The translations under genes and the position numbers were made by a program. Source: Adiantum capillus-veneris (taxonomy: Eukaryota > Streptophyta > Polypodiopsida > Polypodiales > Pteridaceae). Taken from it: 64,000 bases of DNA. The stretch lies in assembly GCA_014529385.2 (NCBI GenBank), contig CM043969.1, positions 67,393,676 to 67,457,675 on the forward strand, written 5' to 3'. Of this stretch, positions 36,721-50,811 are shown one piece after another (within the stretch, counting starts at the first letter, position 1; each line of letters opens with the position of its first letter). A model generated the notes under the pieces. The model did not search any database. It had not been told where the DNA came from and was given only the letters and a program-made list of their open reading frames with translations.

Positions 36721-37116
36721 CAATGAGGAACCTATATCCACATAGCTTGGTCTTACATCATAATCATGCACAATGTTCCAAACACCTCTTGCAACAAGGA
36801 TGTGTTGCATCATGTATGTCCAAAGTGGGTAGTTGTTTCATCCCATTTGTCCTCAATAGACAACATAAAAAAACTTCATTGTTTTCAGCCATGGCCAATG
36901 ACTGTATGGGGATTGCACTTGATGCAAAATACATTGTATGTATGGGAGAAAAACTGCACAAAACTAATCGATACTATATAGCACAACCCAATAGACTAAA
37001 AAGTGCTCATTTTTCAAATCTACCATATGAAAAAAGGAAAAATCACCCCAACATGAGAATGTGAGGTGGAAGGGTGTTGGTGACACTACCTGGGATGCCA
37101 GCTTGCATTGATACAA

Positions 37117-37513
37117 TTTTTTGGAAATATGGCTACAGAGGCACTAGAATATGGAAAAGATGAAGGAAAATCTTAAGAGCACACTACACAAGAAGTATTA
37201 TTGAGTGTGCTAATACGAAGATAAGGCTCTCCATAGAATCATGGGTGTACTTAAAAGATGGCGATAAAATAGGGAAAAAATTACCTCGATGGTCCTATAT
37301 ATATATATATATATATGTACATATATATATGAGAGAGAGAGTTGACACAACTGAATTACAGAACTCTGACATTGTAATTACTACAGAGACAATGTACAAT
37401 TGAGGGTTGCATAGCCAAGATGCAATGCAAGATGACATCATAGATTGTCATACAATGGTGACCTGATGGATTAGGTTCGGCCTAGGATGCTAGCATAGGA
37501 TAGGTTTTCATGT
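37117..37513 (-). repeat. Copia LTR, copy 1
   Basis: The segment from GAGAGAGAGTTGACAC (about 37,331) to CATGTATCTCAC (37,513) aligns with 46,738-46,932 (shared ATAGCCAAGATG, GATGACATCATAGA, TGATGGATTAGG wording). It contains (TA)n at about 37,296-37,330. A degenerate PBS lies on its left side. Confidence 0.6.
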
Positions 37514-37999
37514 ATCTCACATATCCCTTCGGATTTAGAAAATGGCATTAAGCAAGGAGTTTGGATCGGTCAAAACGGTAGAAAGATAACATAGACTCTG
37601 ATAGGCTCAAAGGTTATGATGCACTAACATGACTACAGATAGTCTAACCATGCATAGCTTGGAGACTAATCAAAACTAGCTTCTCTTGAGACACATGTTT
37701 TCAGGTTTATAGGTTGGGCCACACATATCGTTTGAAGGACTCAGAGTCCCATCAATCCCCAATGAATACAAATCCTTAGGGATGAGAACATAAACAATGG
37801 TCCTATAAGGTTATCTCATGCATATGCTAAGGAAAGACACATGGGAAGTCTTATCACATGCGTCTACTAGCATGGATAGTGTCTAAATCCGACTAAATGC
37901 ATATGTACATGTCAAAGTAAAACCACATGGGGAAACCTTTGAAAATTTTTCATGAAGTGCATAACATAAAGGATTTTTTAATGAATTTTGGTGAGATTT

Positions 38000-38620
38000 T
38001 AGAAATCCCAAGGATCATCACGATCAAGTGAGTCTTCTATTATTTGCATGGCTTTCTTTGCTAATGAGTCCTCCTCTTCTTCATCTTCAAACTAAGTAGA
38101 AACAAGCTAAACTTGGTGCTAGTCTTGCTCCTTGTCAAGCTCTCTAAAGAAATTGTCAAGTGCATGACCTCATCGCTTGCAAAATGTGCACCTTTAATTT
38201 TCCCTTTACAGTAAAAGCCTTTGTTGAAGAGTCCCTAAATCTAATGTCTTTCTTCCACCTTTGTCTATGAGGATGGAAATCATTTCCTCATAAGTCATTT
38301 CCCTGCCAACTCCAAAGGTGGTTTCTAAACATTGCCATACATTTTTGGCTGATTTGGTAAGATCAAGGTGATGTAGAATATTGTTGGATAATCTAAAATC
38401 AATAAGTGCAAGAGTAGAATCATTTTTGTCACTACAATGATTATGTTGATGTGGATCACTTGGGAAAAGCTCGGGCTCATCATGAGTGACCGTCTTCCAA
38501 ATGCCCTCCTACATCATCACGAGTTGAACCTTGGTTTTCCATTGGGAGAAACCAGTACGTGATAATTTTTCAATCCTAATACCATACATGGATAATCAAA
38601 TATTGACCATATTGATATCT
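38000..38620 (-). pseudogene. Copia gag of second unit
   Basis: Minus-strand frames give TGFSQWKTKVQLVMM near 38,530-38,560, then LSNNILHHLDLTKSAKNVWQ (near 38,340-38,400) and a zinc-knuckle-like CTFCKR-stop-GHALDNF (near 38,160-38,200) with a stop inside. No pol is visible between this and the LTR at 37,513. The unit is therefore internally deleted. Confidence 0.7.
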
Positions 38621-38775
38621 TTTGAGAATGACTTTTAAAGTGGTTTTAAGAAAGAAACTTCTAAAGTTTAAAATGAATTTTAGGAGCTTTGTGAGAAATC
38701 GTTGACATAGTGAAAGAAGCCACTAGAGACTCTGTTAAGCACTAGAGAGTGTATGTGCCACATGATGTAGAGATT

Positions 38776-38875
<100 letters not shown>

Positions 38876-39250
38876 ACAGCACACAATGGGGATTACCTAT
38901 TGTAGGTGTTGACCAAGAGGCACCAAGTGTCGTTCGTGGGGGGCAAGGGCTACCAAAGGTAGCTTTAAGAGATGGGGCAAAAATGCCTTGTGTGAGAGCC
39001 GCCAAGGGTTGGTGTATGTAACCGATAGAGAGCACTCAAGGAGTTGCTAGCATTATGATGAAGAAGCTCTCACAAACTAGTAAGCATGGCGATGGGTGAT
39101 CAACAATATGAGCATAGTGGTAGCATCTTGTAGCATTTAATGGTCTAGTAACTTGTGTGTAGCACAAATTAACATAGACATAGTGAGCATTTCATTAAGA
39201 CTAGATTCCTAATGAGCATAGCAATAGTGCTTGGATGGAGAGAGCAACAA

Positions 39251-40394
39251 AAGCATAACACCTAGTTAGATAGGCATGAATAATACTTCAAACTGAGAGA
39301 GAAATTAAGCTATTGAGTTGAGGACCGGATTTACATGGAGCCGGTCCCCCCTCCAAAAGGCTTTGTATTATAGGTTTTCCCCCCTCCAAAAGGCCAAGAG
39401 TTGTTGGTGTTGGCCTCCCTTCTCAAAAGCTTAGAGAAGATGATAAGATTTCCATTAAAGCTTGGAGAAGAAGATAGTCTTCTTTACTTCACACATGATA
39501 GTGTGTGAGTGTCTGTGTGTGATAATGCCTTGCAAAAATCAGCCCCCTCTCTCTCTTGATTGACCCCTCTTGCTATTTGCTCATGATGGCATCCTATTGG
39601 CCCCTGCAAAGCTTAGCCAATGATAATTAATAAGCATATATGATAGCCTTGTGACATGTGTCCCCCTTTCCCCTTTTGCAAGAGCTTTAGGTATTTAAAT
39701 AATGCAATTAAACTCTCATTGGACCTCTTAGTCTTCTGGCCAATAGGAATCAGGCAAGCCATTGGGTTGTTGAATGCTCATTGGACCCCTTGGGAGACTG
39801 TCCAATAGTCTTCTAGAGAGCTTAATTTCTATTGGTTCTTTTATCAAGTGCTTTTAATGAACTAAACTAAAGTTACTCTAGCCTAATTCTCATTGGTCCA
39901 CCTCTATGGCCATCCAATAGGATTTGAATGCACCTTGGGGGCAACTGGGCTAGGAAGCTGACATGTGTCCACTATGCCCTTTGTGTAAAGGGAGCTTGGA
40001 AGAGTGTGTGTGTGAGTTTCTCTCTCATCCCCTACTAGCATGGCTCGCCCCCTCCTTGATAGGGATGTGAGAAGACTTTTGAGTCTTCCCACAAGCATCC
40101 ATATTTGCCCTAAGGCTTGACCATTGAGTGTTTGATTTAATTTTGGAACCTTAGCATTTTGGAAGTCTTAATGGGCTGAACATTAGGGTCTTTGAAGCCC
40201 ATTGATGCACATTGCACTTTTGCAGATGGCCCCCCCTTTGGATCCCTATTTTCCCTCCTTTGGATCCCTACTGTGATCGGTCTGCTAGCCTAACCAATAT
40301 TCTAGGTTTTTCTCCCATGGTACTTCCCCATATTAAATGATCAGTTTAACATGAGAAAATCATTTAGGAGAATTAGATATTAGTTATTATGACA
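39251..40394 (-). repeat. 3' LTR of gypsy element
   Basis: 1,144 bp, from AAGCATAACACCTAG to ATTATGACA on the plus strand. The right side is followed by GTAA-type purine-rich sequence on the minus strand (CAAGAGAGAGGTAA), a likely PPT. Confidence 0.85.
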
Positions 40395-40929
40395 TTACCT
40401 CTCTCTTGAAATCATAGTCGTCCTCGACTATGATATAGAGAAGATAAAGCCTAGTCATTAGTCCATTTGCTAGCAGGTAGAGGATCCCTATTTTACCCTA
40501 CGAAATCGTTCCAGAATGGATGACTAATCCATTTGGCGTTTGAGAGCCTAAGCTGCTACAAGCATGTCTGTGCATTGTTCCTATCAATGTTCCATAGTAG
40601 AGTGACAAGCTCTACTTGGTGTTTGGAAGACGTCGTCTCCGCAAACTTGATCCTAAGTATGCATATTTCTTAACATTTGTGCAAAGTAAAGAAAAAGATA
40701 GTCTTATAAGACAGAAACCTTGTTCATTTCAAACATTTTTACATTTGCTTACTCTAGGGAAGTATTGTAAGCATTGAAAAGGTTTAGGTTATCCTTTGAT
40801 TGTATGCCTTGCATCCATCTAGCATCTTATAAAGGATAGTTCTTAAATTTAATAAGATACCGTCGGATAATCTTACCGCCTCTCAATACCTTGTCTTCAT
40901 GTCGGAGAATGGACTCGGGCTGCAGCACC
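40395..40929. other. Gypsy interior without recognisable domains
   Basis: Between the PPT and the integrase remnant. It would be expected to hold the integrase C-terminus, but I cannot trace it. Confidence 0.4.
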
Positions 40930-43330
40930 TCTTCTTGATCCTCGATCTTTGGTGGGTCTTCAATAGTTGGTTCTTGCTAGGATCTCTATCCAACACTATG
41001 GACATTGGCAAGCCATGGTACTTGCTGATTTGTGATATGAAGAGGGTTGCCATTTAATGGGCTTTGATAGTCTTTTTGACAGGTATAAATGAGCTTGTTT
41101 GTTGAACCTGTCTACTATCGTCCATATTCTCGTATATTCCCATGGATAGACCTAGGCAATCCAAAGATCAAATCCATGGATATGCTCTCCAATGGTGAAT
41201 TAGGGATTGGAAAAGGTTGAAGCAATCCAAGTTGCTTTCCTCCATTAGTCAGACGTCGGCTTTTGGCATACCACACATTTAGAAACATACTCTTGTATGT
41301 TTGATTTCATGACAGGCCAATAGAAATATGTTTCTATCTCTTTTAGGGTAGACTGAATCCCTCTATGCCCCGCATAAGGAGGAGCATGAGATTCATACAT
41401 TACTTTCTCACATTGTGAGTTAGTAATACATAGTCTATTGCCATAGAGAAGATAACCATCTAGTAAGGTAAATGGTTCCTCTTTCTTTCCTAGTGCAAGG
41501 GTTGAAATCACATCTCTAAAATCAGGATCGATAGCGTACTCATCTATCATAGAAGATAGATCATTGTGAGTTTCTATGGAAGCCGTATTCACTCTCGATC
41601 ATCTTGAGAGTGCATCGGCTACTTGATTATGCTTGCCAGCAATGTGAGCAATATGAAAACAAAATTGCGAAAGGAAATTTGCCCGCCTCATTTGTTTGTC
41701 AGAGAGCTTGGTCTGTGTCATGAAGTACTTAAGGCTTTGGCCGCAGAATGAAAGGAGACCCTAATAAATAGTGCTTCCACGAGTCTAAGGCATGTAGAAC
41801 TGCGAGGAGTTCCTTTTCATATATGCCTAGAGCTTGCTCAACAGGGTTGAGCCTTCGACTTTCATAGGCTATGGCGTGCCCTTCTTGGAGATGGCTTTGA
41901 GAGATCCGGTGGTGTAAGTACAGATTGAGAGATAAGCTTTTTGAAAGCATTATTCTCCTTGGCATACCATGTATACCTAACATTTTTCTTTGTTAGGTCA
42001 TGTAATGGTCCCGCGATTTGTGAGAACTTTTCTATGAAGCGTCTATAGTATGCACACAGGGCCTATAAAGCTTCTTAGTTCATGTAGATTCCTTGGATTA
42101 GGCCATACTTTTATTACCTCTAGCTTTGATGGATCCATTTGGATGCCATCTTGAGAGATGACCTAAAAATTGAATCTCTTGTAAGAAAAATTCACTTTTA
42201 TTTTTATTTATATAAAGTTTATTCTCTCTTAAAACTTGAAATATTACCTGGAGGTGTTGCTTGTGTTCGCCTAGTGAATTAGAGTAGATGATTATATCAT
42301 CAAAGAACACTCCAGTAAAGGTTCGGTGAGGCCTGAATAGCTTCTCCATCAAGCGGTTAAATGTGGTTGGTGCATGGTAAAGCCAAAAGGCATGAGAATA
42401 TATTCATAAAGACCAAACGTAGTGCAAAATGCGGTCTTTACAATGTCTTGATCAACTATCCTTATTTGATGGTAGCCACTTTTTAGGTCAATCCTATTGA
42501 AGTAGGTCGACCCTTGTAACTTATCAAATAGGTCCTCTACCCATAGAACTAGAAACTTGTTTTTGAGTGATCCTATTTAGTGATCTATAGTCGACACACA
42601 TACGATATGTGACGTCTTTCTTTTGCACTAATAACACGGGTGAACAAAATGGAGATGAACTAGGCCTAACCATGCCCTTCTCAACTAACTCATACACTTG
42701 CCGCATAATCTCCTCTTATTGAGCTTGAGAAACTCTATAAGGAGGTATATTAGGCGGTGAACTTCTTGGAAGAAGTTCAATTGCATGGTCATCATTGCCT
42801 CGTTTAGGATGTAGTTCACAAGGGATGTCGTCAATAAAAACATCTTGAAATCCCTTGAGAAAATTCGATTAGTCTAATTCCTTGTGATTGTTTATATTTT
42901 CTTTTGTTAAAGCATTAGGTTCATTTTGAGAATCTTTAACAAAAATCATGTACATGGAAATAGAGCTCTTTATTGACTTATTGAAAGCTTGCATATGTAC
43001 AATGGGTATGGTGTTGCCCAACTCCTTAGCGTCTATTTACATATATTTTTCCCTGAACCTAAAGTAGATTTGCCTTTCAGGAAATTTTTAACATTGGCAG
43101 CCATGCGATCAAACCATGGTGCCCCTAGGATTACATCTCGTGCTTGAGAGGAGAGATAAAGAAGTCCTCCTTGTCCACATAGCTTTGGACATGGAGCCTC
43201 AATTTTACAATTAAGGGAGTGACTGAGGCTTCTTGCCCCTTGAAAGCACCATCGGCGGGTAGGACATCTCCCATCTCATATGAAATTGTGAGTAGAACCA
43301 GGGTCAAAGAGAATGAAAGCATCATGTTCT
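40930..43330 (-). pseudogene. pol: Gypsy pol remnants (PR, RT, RNase H, INT)
   Basis: From right to left: protease site LFDPGSTHNFI near 43,280-43,310; RT beginning [14 protein letters not shown] and [13 protein letters not shown] (42,560-42,660); RT active site FFDDIIIYS (near 42,290-42,310); RNase H YESRRLNPVEQALGIYEKEL (about 41,810-41,870); integrase zinc domain HAPPYAGHRG ... CVVCQK (41,250-41,380); and the start of the integrase core [16 protein letters not shown] (about 41,130-41,180). All lie in different frames with stops between them. The wording fits a plant chromovirus (inference). Confidence 0.9.
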
Positions 43331-43331
43331 C

Positions 43332-44869
43332 TTACCTTTCCCCAAGCATGGCATAGAGGAGATCCTTTGTGGTGAGCATCCTCTTCTTGGATTTCGACCA
43401 AGGTAGCTCTAGGAGATTCATTTCGTGTATTATTGTGGGGGCAAGCACGATAGACATGCCCTTGCTCCCCGCACTTGAAACAATGGTTATCTTTACAATA
43501 ACACTCAAGCTCTTCAGGAGAGAATTTATTTTTGCCTTTATAAACTCCCTTCTCCTTAGCTTTGTTGTTGTTGACGTTGCCTTTAGGAGACTTTTGGACA
43601 TTGTCCTTCCCTTGGTCTCGTTATTACAGTCCTTGTTCTCCGTGGGCTTAAGATTTCTCTTAGCCCCTTGTTGGAAATTGATTCATGAAGGCACCATGGT
43701 ATGGTGTATGACCGTAGATATGGTGCATGGCCTTTGGGAGTTGACATACTCCGCCATATCTTTAGTCAAACCCGCATAAAATTGTTGTTTTTGCTCTCCA
43801 AAATCCATCTTTTTGAAGACAGTGGCTTTGAGATGTAAGTCCCAAAACTTGTCTACATATTTGTGAATAGATTCGTAGGGAGAGAGCTTCAAGCTTCACC
43901 ATTCGGTGAGTACTTTGTCTTTGGCATCGGTAGCCAAAAACTGCTTCATGATGGAAGCTCTTAAAGCTTTCCATGTTCGTGGACCTTCACCATTTGCCCG
44001 TAGGCTAGACCACCATTTCCTGGCAGACTTTTGAATATGCATAGCTACATGGCGTAGCTTAGAAGACTCCGTGAAGCCCTCATCTCCAAACGCCGCATCG
44101 AATTGTTGGATGAAGGCCAAAACTTTATCCATAGCACCAAAGGTGCCATCGTAGGTAAGGAAAGAGATGTTCTTTCCTCCCTCTTTGAATTTTTGAGCTT
44201 GGACGACCTCTTCCACGTGGTATAGGATTTCCTATGGCCTCTTCTTTTTGGTGGTTCAAAAGCTGCACCATCACTTTCTTCAGAAGAGGAAGAATTTGAG
44301 GAGGATGGAGAAGAGGGTGACCTCTTTCTCGCCTTTTTCTTCCCTTGTTCCTCCTTGTCTGCACCATCACTTTCTTCATAGGAGGAAGAGGAGGAAGAAG
44401 ATGGAGAAGAGGGTGACCTCTTTCTTGCCTTTTTCTTCTCTTGTTTTCTGTCGTCCCTCTTTGAATTATGGTGTAGAGAAGTGTGCGATGGTCTTCTCCG
44501 TTTAGGGGGTGTTGGAGAGCGTTTTTCCTGCCGTCTTTGTGGAGCCATCTCCACCGAGGTGGCAGGAGACTCACTTATTTCTTGTTCTTTCGGTGGGGGC
44601 TCTACCATTGAAACTTGAGTTCTCCTTTGGGAAGGAGATGCATCCTCAAGTAGTAGATTTTTGAGTCCTTCGTATGGATCCTCTTCTTCTTCCCTTATCG
44701 GAGAGAGGCATCTTTTGGAAGTCTCACAAGGAGGCTTCCTAGGTACTCTCTCTTCTTGGTGGGGAGTTTGGAGAATCCCATGAGCACGTAGCTGCCGTTG
44801 CACTTCACTTTGGAGGGATGGATTGCCCATGGCTTGTTGAAGCCTAGTAACAAAGTAATTAACAAGCAT
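43332..44869 (-). pseudogene. gag: Gypsy gag remnant
   Basis: An N-terminal charged region with two duplicated KKKARKRSPSSPSSS blocks (44,290-44,430) precedes a retrotrans-gag domain (LAFIQQFDAAFGDEGF, ARKWWSSLRANGEGP, 43,900-44,130), continuing at 43,683-43,892 (YESIHKYVDKFWDLHLKA). It ends in a perfect CX2CX4HX4C knuckle, CFKCGEQGHVYRAC (about 43,449-43,490). At least two frameshifts split it. Confidence 0.88.
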
Positions 44870-46325
44870 AACACCTAGTTAGATAGGCATGAACAATACT
44901 TCAAAAAGAGAGAGAAATTAAGATATTGAAAATAGTTGAGGACCAGATTTACATGGAGCCGGTCCCCCCTCCAAAAGGCTTTGTATTATAGGTTTTCCCC
45001 ATCAAGAGAGACATTTTACAATACATACTTTGTGTTCCTTCAATAACTTGTTGGTGCAATGAAGATGGAAGCTTCATGCACCAAGCTTACACTTGAAAAC
45101 ACAACATCATTTCCCTCACGGTCTCAGACCCAAGACCTCACACACCTTCGAAGATGGTGAGAGCTAGTGGGGTATGACAGTAGATCGAGTGGAAGAAGGA
45201 GTATTCTTACGAGAAAGCCTAGTATGTCTCCTCACATAATCACTCTTAATAGCTTAGCATATCTTAGTAATTAGCATGGTAGAGGAGATGCGCATGCATT
45301 GGAGCTTGGATCCTGGTTGGATTTGCATCACAAAGCCAAGAGTTGTTGGTGTAGGCCTCCCTTCTCAAAAGCTTGGAGAAGATGATAAGCTTTCCATTAA
45401 AGCTTGGAGAAGGAGATAGTCTTCTTTACTTCACACATGAGTTGTGTGAGTGTGTGTGTGTGTGATAATGCCTTGCAAAAATCAGCCCCCTCTCTCTCTT
45501 GGTCAACCCCTCTCGCTATTTGCTCATGTTGGCATCCTATTGGCCCATGCAAAGCTTAGCCAATGATAATTAAGAAGCACACTTGATAGCCTTGTGACAT
45601 GTGTCCCACTTTCCCCTTTTGCGAGAGCTTTAGGTTTTTAAATAATGCAATAAAAATCTCATTGGACCTCTTAGTCTTCTAGCCAATAGGAATTAGGCAA
45701 GCCATTGGGATGTTGAATGCTCATTGGACCCCTTGGGAGACTGTCCAATAGTCTTCTAGAGACTTATTTTCTATTGGTTCTTTAATCAAGTGTTTTTAAA
45801 TGAATTGAACTAAATTTACTCTAGCCTAATTCTCATTGGTCCACCTCTATGGCCATCCAATAGGATTTGGATGCACCTTGGGGGCAATTGGGGTAGGAAG
45901 CTGACATGTGTCCACTATGCCCTTTGTGTAAAGGGAGCTTAGAAGAGTGTGTGTGAGTTTATCTCTCATCCCCTACTAATATGGCTTGCCCCCTCCTTGA
46001 TAGGGATGTGGGAAGACTTTTGAGTCTTCCCACAAGCATCCAAATCTGCCATAAGGCTTGACTATTGAGTGTTTGATTTAATTTTGGAACCTTAGCATTT
46101 TGAAAGTCTTAATGGGCTGAACCTTAGGGTCTTTGAAGCTCATTGATGCACATTGCTCTTTTGCAGATGGCCCCCCCTTTGGATTCCTATTTTCCCTCCT
46201 TTGGATCCCTATTGTGATCGGTCTGCTAGCCTAACCAATATTCTAGCTTTTTCTCCCTTGGTACTTCCCCATATTAAATGATCAATTTAACCATTCAAGA
46301 GAATTAGATATTAGGTATTATGACA
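44864..46325 (-). repeat. 5' LTR of gypsy element, with insertion
   Basis: Same LTR as 39,251-40,394 but 1,462 bp long. About 340 bp at 45,001-45,342 replaces a 10-bp CCTCCAAAAG seen in the other copy. No terminal inverted repeats or tRNA-like boxes are evident in the extra segment. Confidence 0.85.
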
Positions 46326-46540
46326 CATCCAGTTCTAAAGCTCATGGCTTTTAAAAAGCGTTCAATTTAATTATTTTGAATTTATAAGTGGCATCATTGG
46401 TTATGTATAAACCCATGATCCATGACCCCTTTTAAAATCCACCAAATGTGGCCCCTTGGTGGATAGTGAGAGGATAATTCAAGCCTTGTTGATAATAAAT
46501 AAAATTAAACTTGTAGGATTAGGAATTTAACTAAAAATTT

Positions 46541-46552
46541 GCTTTAATACCA
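46541..46552 (-). other. Degenerate copia PBS
   Basis: The minus strand reads TGGTATTAAAGC directly inside the LTR, two changes from the canonical tRNA-iMet PBS. Confidence 0.75.
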
Positions 46553-46932
<380 letters not shown>

Positions 46933-47029
46933 AGTGCTAAATATAATAATAAAAATGAGACAAGATGGTCATTCCCTTCTAACTCATATGGCTTTATCAG
47001 TGATGCTACAAAGAAACACGGATTCATGA

Positions 47030-47760
47030 TTGTTGTAGTTGTACATGGTTTTTAGCAGTACACATGTAGCATGTATAATGTCCTAGACTTCGACCCACGA
47101 CAAGCATCAATAAGGGCCACTTTTGAGATCTTCCAAGTGATATTGCTAAAAGCAACATGATAACCATAATCATCAAGCACTCTTTTGGGCATGTGTCCCA
47201 TTTTGTAGCATGAAATAAGCAATCTCAGCAAATCATCAACACCATGTCACAACCGTAGTCATTTCCAAGAAGAAATTTAGGTGAACTAGGCATCATACAT
47301 CACAGCCCATCAAGAGTCATATCAAACAATACTTTAAAAATTGATCCAATTTTGAAAGTTATAATTGCTATTAGTGACTAGAAATGAAGCATCAAACTTG
47401 GAGGCAAGTAAGACATCACAATCAATTGCATCATTTGCTCCTCAGCAATCCACAAACTACTTTAGCCAATACACTTGAGAAGAAACCTTTGATTCTCGTA
47501 AAAATTCATAGCTTAGTCCATATATCATATGCACCACCTGCGATATCTTCTTTATTTAAGTAGATAGATTTTACAAAGAAAAATCTAGTCAAAGACTTGG
47601 CCTACTCATCAAGCTCTTCGGGCCACTCTATGATACACCCTCATGCTTAACACAACTAAGCTCATTAAGTTGATTTGCTTCTTTTGCACTAACATGTCAC
47701 AAATTTTCTTCTTCCAAAATGAGAAATTGTTGCTATCTAGTTGTACATATTAAATAAGGT
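47030..47760 (-). pseudogene. Copia gag/protease remnant
   Basis: Minus-strand wording QLDSNNFSFWK near 47,705-47,735 is a copia gag start. MNFYENQRFLLK (about 47,465-47,500) and a pre-integrase-like stretch near 47,050-47,190 (VALIDACRGSKSRTLYML in one frame) follow. Many stops. It lies immediately right of the LTR at 46,932, so it belongs to a different unit from the one that LTR primes. Confidence 0.5.
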
Positions 47761-49277
47761 ATCTTAGAAGCGATGATTGCCACACAACAACAAACATAAT
47801 TTCAAGTGTAAAGTTGATAAAAGTTTGATTAAAAAATGAACCAAAGCAATATGAAAAATGTGTTAAGCCACGTCTCAATTCTAAGAAAATATGACGAGTC
47901 TTCTCCATGTTTAGAGCAAAATCTCAAATGATAACTACCATAAGTGCATCAAACTTATAAAAAGAACATTCATTGAGCACAAATATGATAGTATTGGGCT
48001 TGTCAATTTTGTAGAGATCGTTGCTCTCCAAAGCATCAAAGATGTGAGCTTGGCTATGGTGGGTGTAGACTCAAGCTCCATGGCACTAGCTTGAGTCGTA
48101 GCAATAGATTAGGATTAGAGATGAGGGTTATCATCCATAGAGTAGCATGCAACACAATAACACCAAGGGAGCTCGAAGTGCAAAAGTGCATAAATCCATT
48201 AGAAGAGAGCCTCTTAAATAGGCTTAGGGATTTGCGTCCATTGGTTGGTGCCATGGCATCCTCTTGCTATTGGACCAACTCATCCTCTAGATCCAATCTT
48301 AGTACACTAGAGGACTTTTCCATAGTCTCATACTCGACACAAGTTAGGCTTAAGCCCAACAAATTTAACTACTATCGAGAACTCGATAGTCCAAAGAAGG
48401 GCACACTAGAGCAATCAAGAGGATTAAGAGCTCTTATTGCTTGGGTGTGCTTATTTTAAGGCCCATAAGTTGATGAGAAGGAGAATCCATACTACTGGTC
48501 CCTCTTTCTATTTGTTCTATTTTCTCCCATGGCATCATTCTTCTCCCACATCATATGTTAGTCGCTTGCTTTTTACAATCAGTAATGGTCCTTTTGTGCA
48601 TCTTTCACAGCTAGGAGCCAAGCCTTGCAAGCGGAGAGCCCCAAGGAGACAGAGTGTCAAAAATAGTTTTGATCTTTTTCTTGCCAAATCAAGGCCCAAG
48701 AGTGATCGATCTAGAAAATGCCAACTTGGCTCATAGTACATTTGTGCTTGTTATATCAAATAAAACATGATAATGGTTAGAAAAAACACACTTTTGGCTT
48801 CGGCTAGTTCTTCTTTGTTGTGCAAGTTGAACAATGATCCTCTTCGATCTTGAGTTGGCATCCTACCTAGATAAGCATAGCTAGTGATTAGAACAAAATC
48901 TACATTGATGAAGGTATTTCTTTATTGACTATCATCCTAAAGCATCTAAATTTGTTCCTACAACTTGATGTAGGTGACATCACCGCAGCATTGTTTACTT
49001 AGTTGCTTATGTTGGTTGGGATTGACTCCTATAATTACAATGTGATTATTGAGGTGGTGATGGAATGACATGTTTTTCAAAACATCATAAAGGGTTTTCG
49101 ATAAATCTATAGAACTCTATAAGGGAGAGTTGTTTTCAGGCAGGCCAAGTGGCACCAACTGGAGATACGAGAGGCGAGCAGCCTCCAGTGGGAGATTCTT
49201 ATTACCGTACTACTCAGGCTTGCCACATGACAAGAGAGGAAAGAACACGAGGGTGGTGAGTTGGAAGGCCAGGGGTA

Positions 49278-49353
<76 letters not shown>

Positions 49354-49559
49354 CATCATGAAGCCAAGGAAGTAGGCTGAGGTTCCTTTCCTATTGCACA
49401 AGGTGGGGGGTGCTCGGAGAGGCCAAACGCCTGGAGCTCATTGTGTAGAAGTAGCTGCAAGCTAGCTACTCTCCTCCTGCTGAAGCCTCCATCTACAAAT
49501 CTCTATTTCCCTCATCCCCTTGTCTTGATCAGTGGTTGCAGGTTGAGTTCCTTCTCAGG

Positions 49560-49613
<54 letters not shown>

Positions 49614-50744
49614 GACATTCATACACGTGGGTGCGGAAGCTCCTATTGAATATGTACTGAAAGAAGCTTGAGCATGTGGACGCCATGCAGTAGAAGCTGA
49701 GTGGGCGAGCGGGAGATTAGCAGACCCTAGTAGATTGCATGTGCATAGTAGTTGCAGGTCGATTTGAAGAAGAGGCATGTGCATGGATCGACATGATATT
49801 GTGTGTGAGGTGTTACTATTTCAAGGCGACAATTAGAGGAGGAGGAGAAGGCAAACCACACAGGCTTAGTATTGTTTTTAACCATCAATCACGTAGGTCC
49901 CATTTTGTGAGGGTGGTGTATTTACATAGTCCACCCTTCATCACTCGAGCGTTGAATCTTGGTGCATGTAGTCACCACACAAGTGTTTTCCATTGAACAA
50001 GTTGCAGTTGAATCTTGGTGCATGTAGTCACCACACAAGTGATTTCCATTGAACAAGTTGCATTTCTCTCTGGCAAGTTGGAATGGTTGGTTGTCAGATT
50101 AGTGATAGCATACAAGCTACCGGCCATGGCCATCTACTCAATCTCTTGCCCTCATCTTTCATTCTTATGCAAACAACTTATGCACCAGCACTTATAAATA
50201 AAAGCCAAAGCCTACATACATTTAACGACTTAAACCGTGGTATCAAATTGCTATTAAATCGTGGGTTGTGTTGGTGGAATGATGGAATGCTGGCTAACAA
50301 TGCACCCCCTGCCCACCTTACTGAAAACATTAGCAATGGTATACACGTGACTTGCACTCCCAGATCAAGAGGCAGCTTCAAACGTGCAGGTTGAGGAAAT
50401 TGCAACATCATGAGCTACTATTGTAGCTACGTCAACAAGTGTATCACTAGGGACAAATTCCTACAGATACATTTTGGATCCCACTTTGCCATCTGCATTT
50501 GATCAATAGAAGCTCAAAACCTTGAGGGGCCAGCTAGACATAACCATCAAGGAGATGCTGCCAATCATTCTAAGCTTCACAAGGAAGATTTGAGCCTTGG
50601 AAGTGATGCTTAGGCCGCCGCAACAGAGGCTACCTTTGTTTGGCTCTAAATCTCTAGTATGTGTATTGAGCTACCACCTTAGGCTGCTGAGTGCTCATGA
50701 CAAGAGAGAGTAGTAGACAACACCTTCAGGGCTACATGTTGTGC

Positions 50745-50811
<67 letters not shown>

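Larger units (their letters stand above)
31740..37116 (-). mobile_element. Decayed copia element, split by a nested element
   Basis: Minus-strand gag (about 36,300-36,720), integrase (about 34,900-35,540) and RT in two parts (34,217-34,495 and 31,740-32,126) are in copia order. A small LTR element (32,127-34,214) sits inside RT. Stops and frame changes are frequent. A degenerate PBS (plus-strand GCATTGATACAA, 37,105-37,116; 9 of 12 match the canonical site) marks the 5' end next to LTR sequence at 37,117-37,513. No 3' LTR was found on the left. Confidence 0.8.
39251..46325 (-). mobile_element. Ty3/gypsy LTR retrotransposon, decayed
   Basis: Minus strand. LTR pair 39,251-40,394 and 44,864-46,325; interior with gag, zinc knuckle, protease, RT, RNase H and integrase in gypsy order. 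It is inserted in the leader of the copia unit whose PBS is at 46,541. Each pol domain is in a separate short frame, so the element is inactive. The integrase is cut short before the 3' LTR. Confidence 0.9.

Noticed and set aside
38570-38590. PBS-like CCTAATACCATACATGG
   Set aside because: It lies at the start of a copia gag frame (IRIEKL wording) and is explained by coding sequence; no LTR follows.
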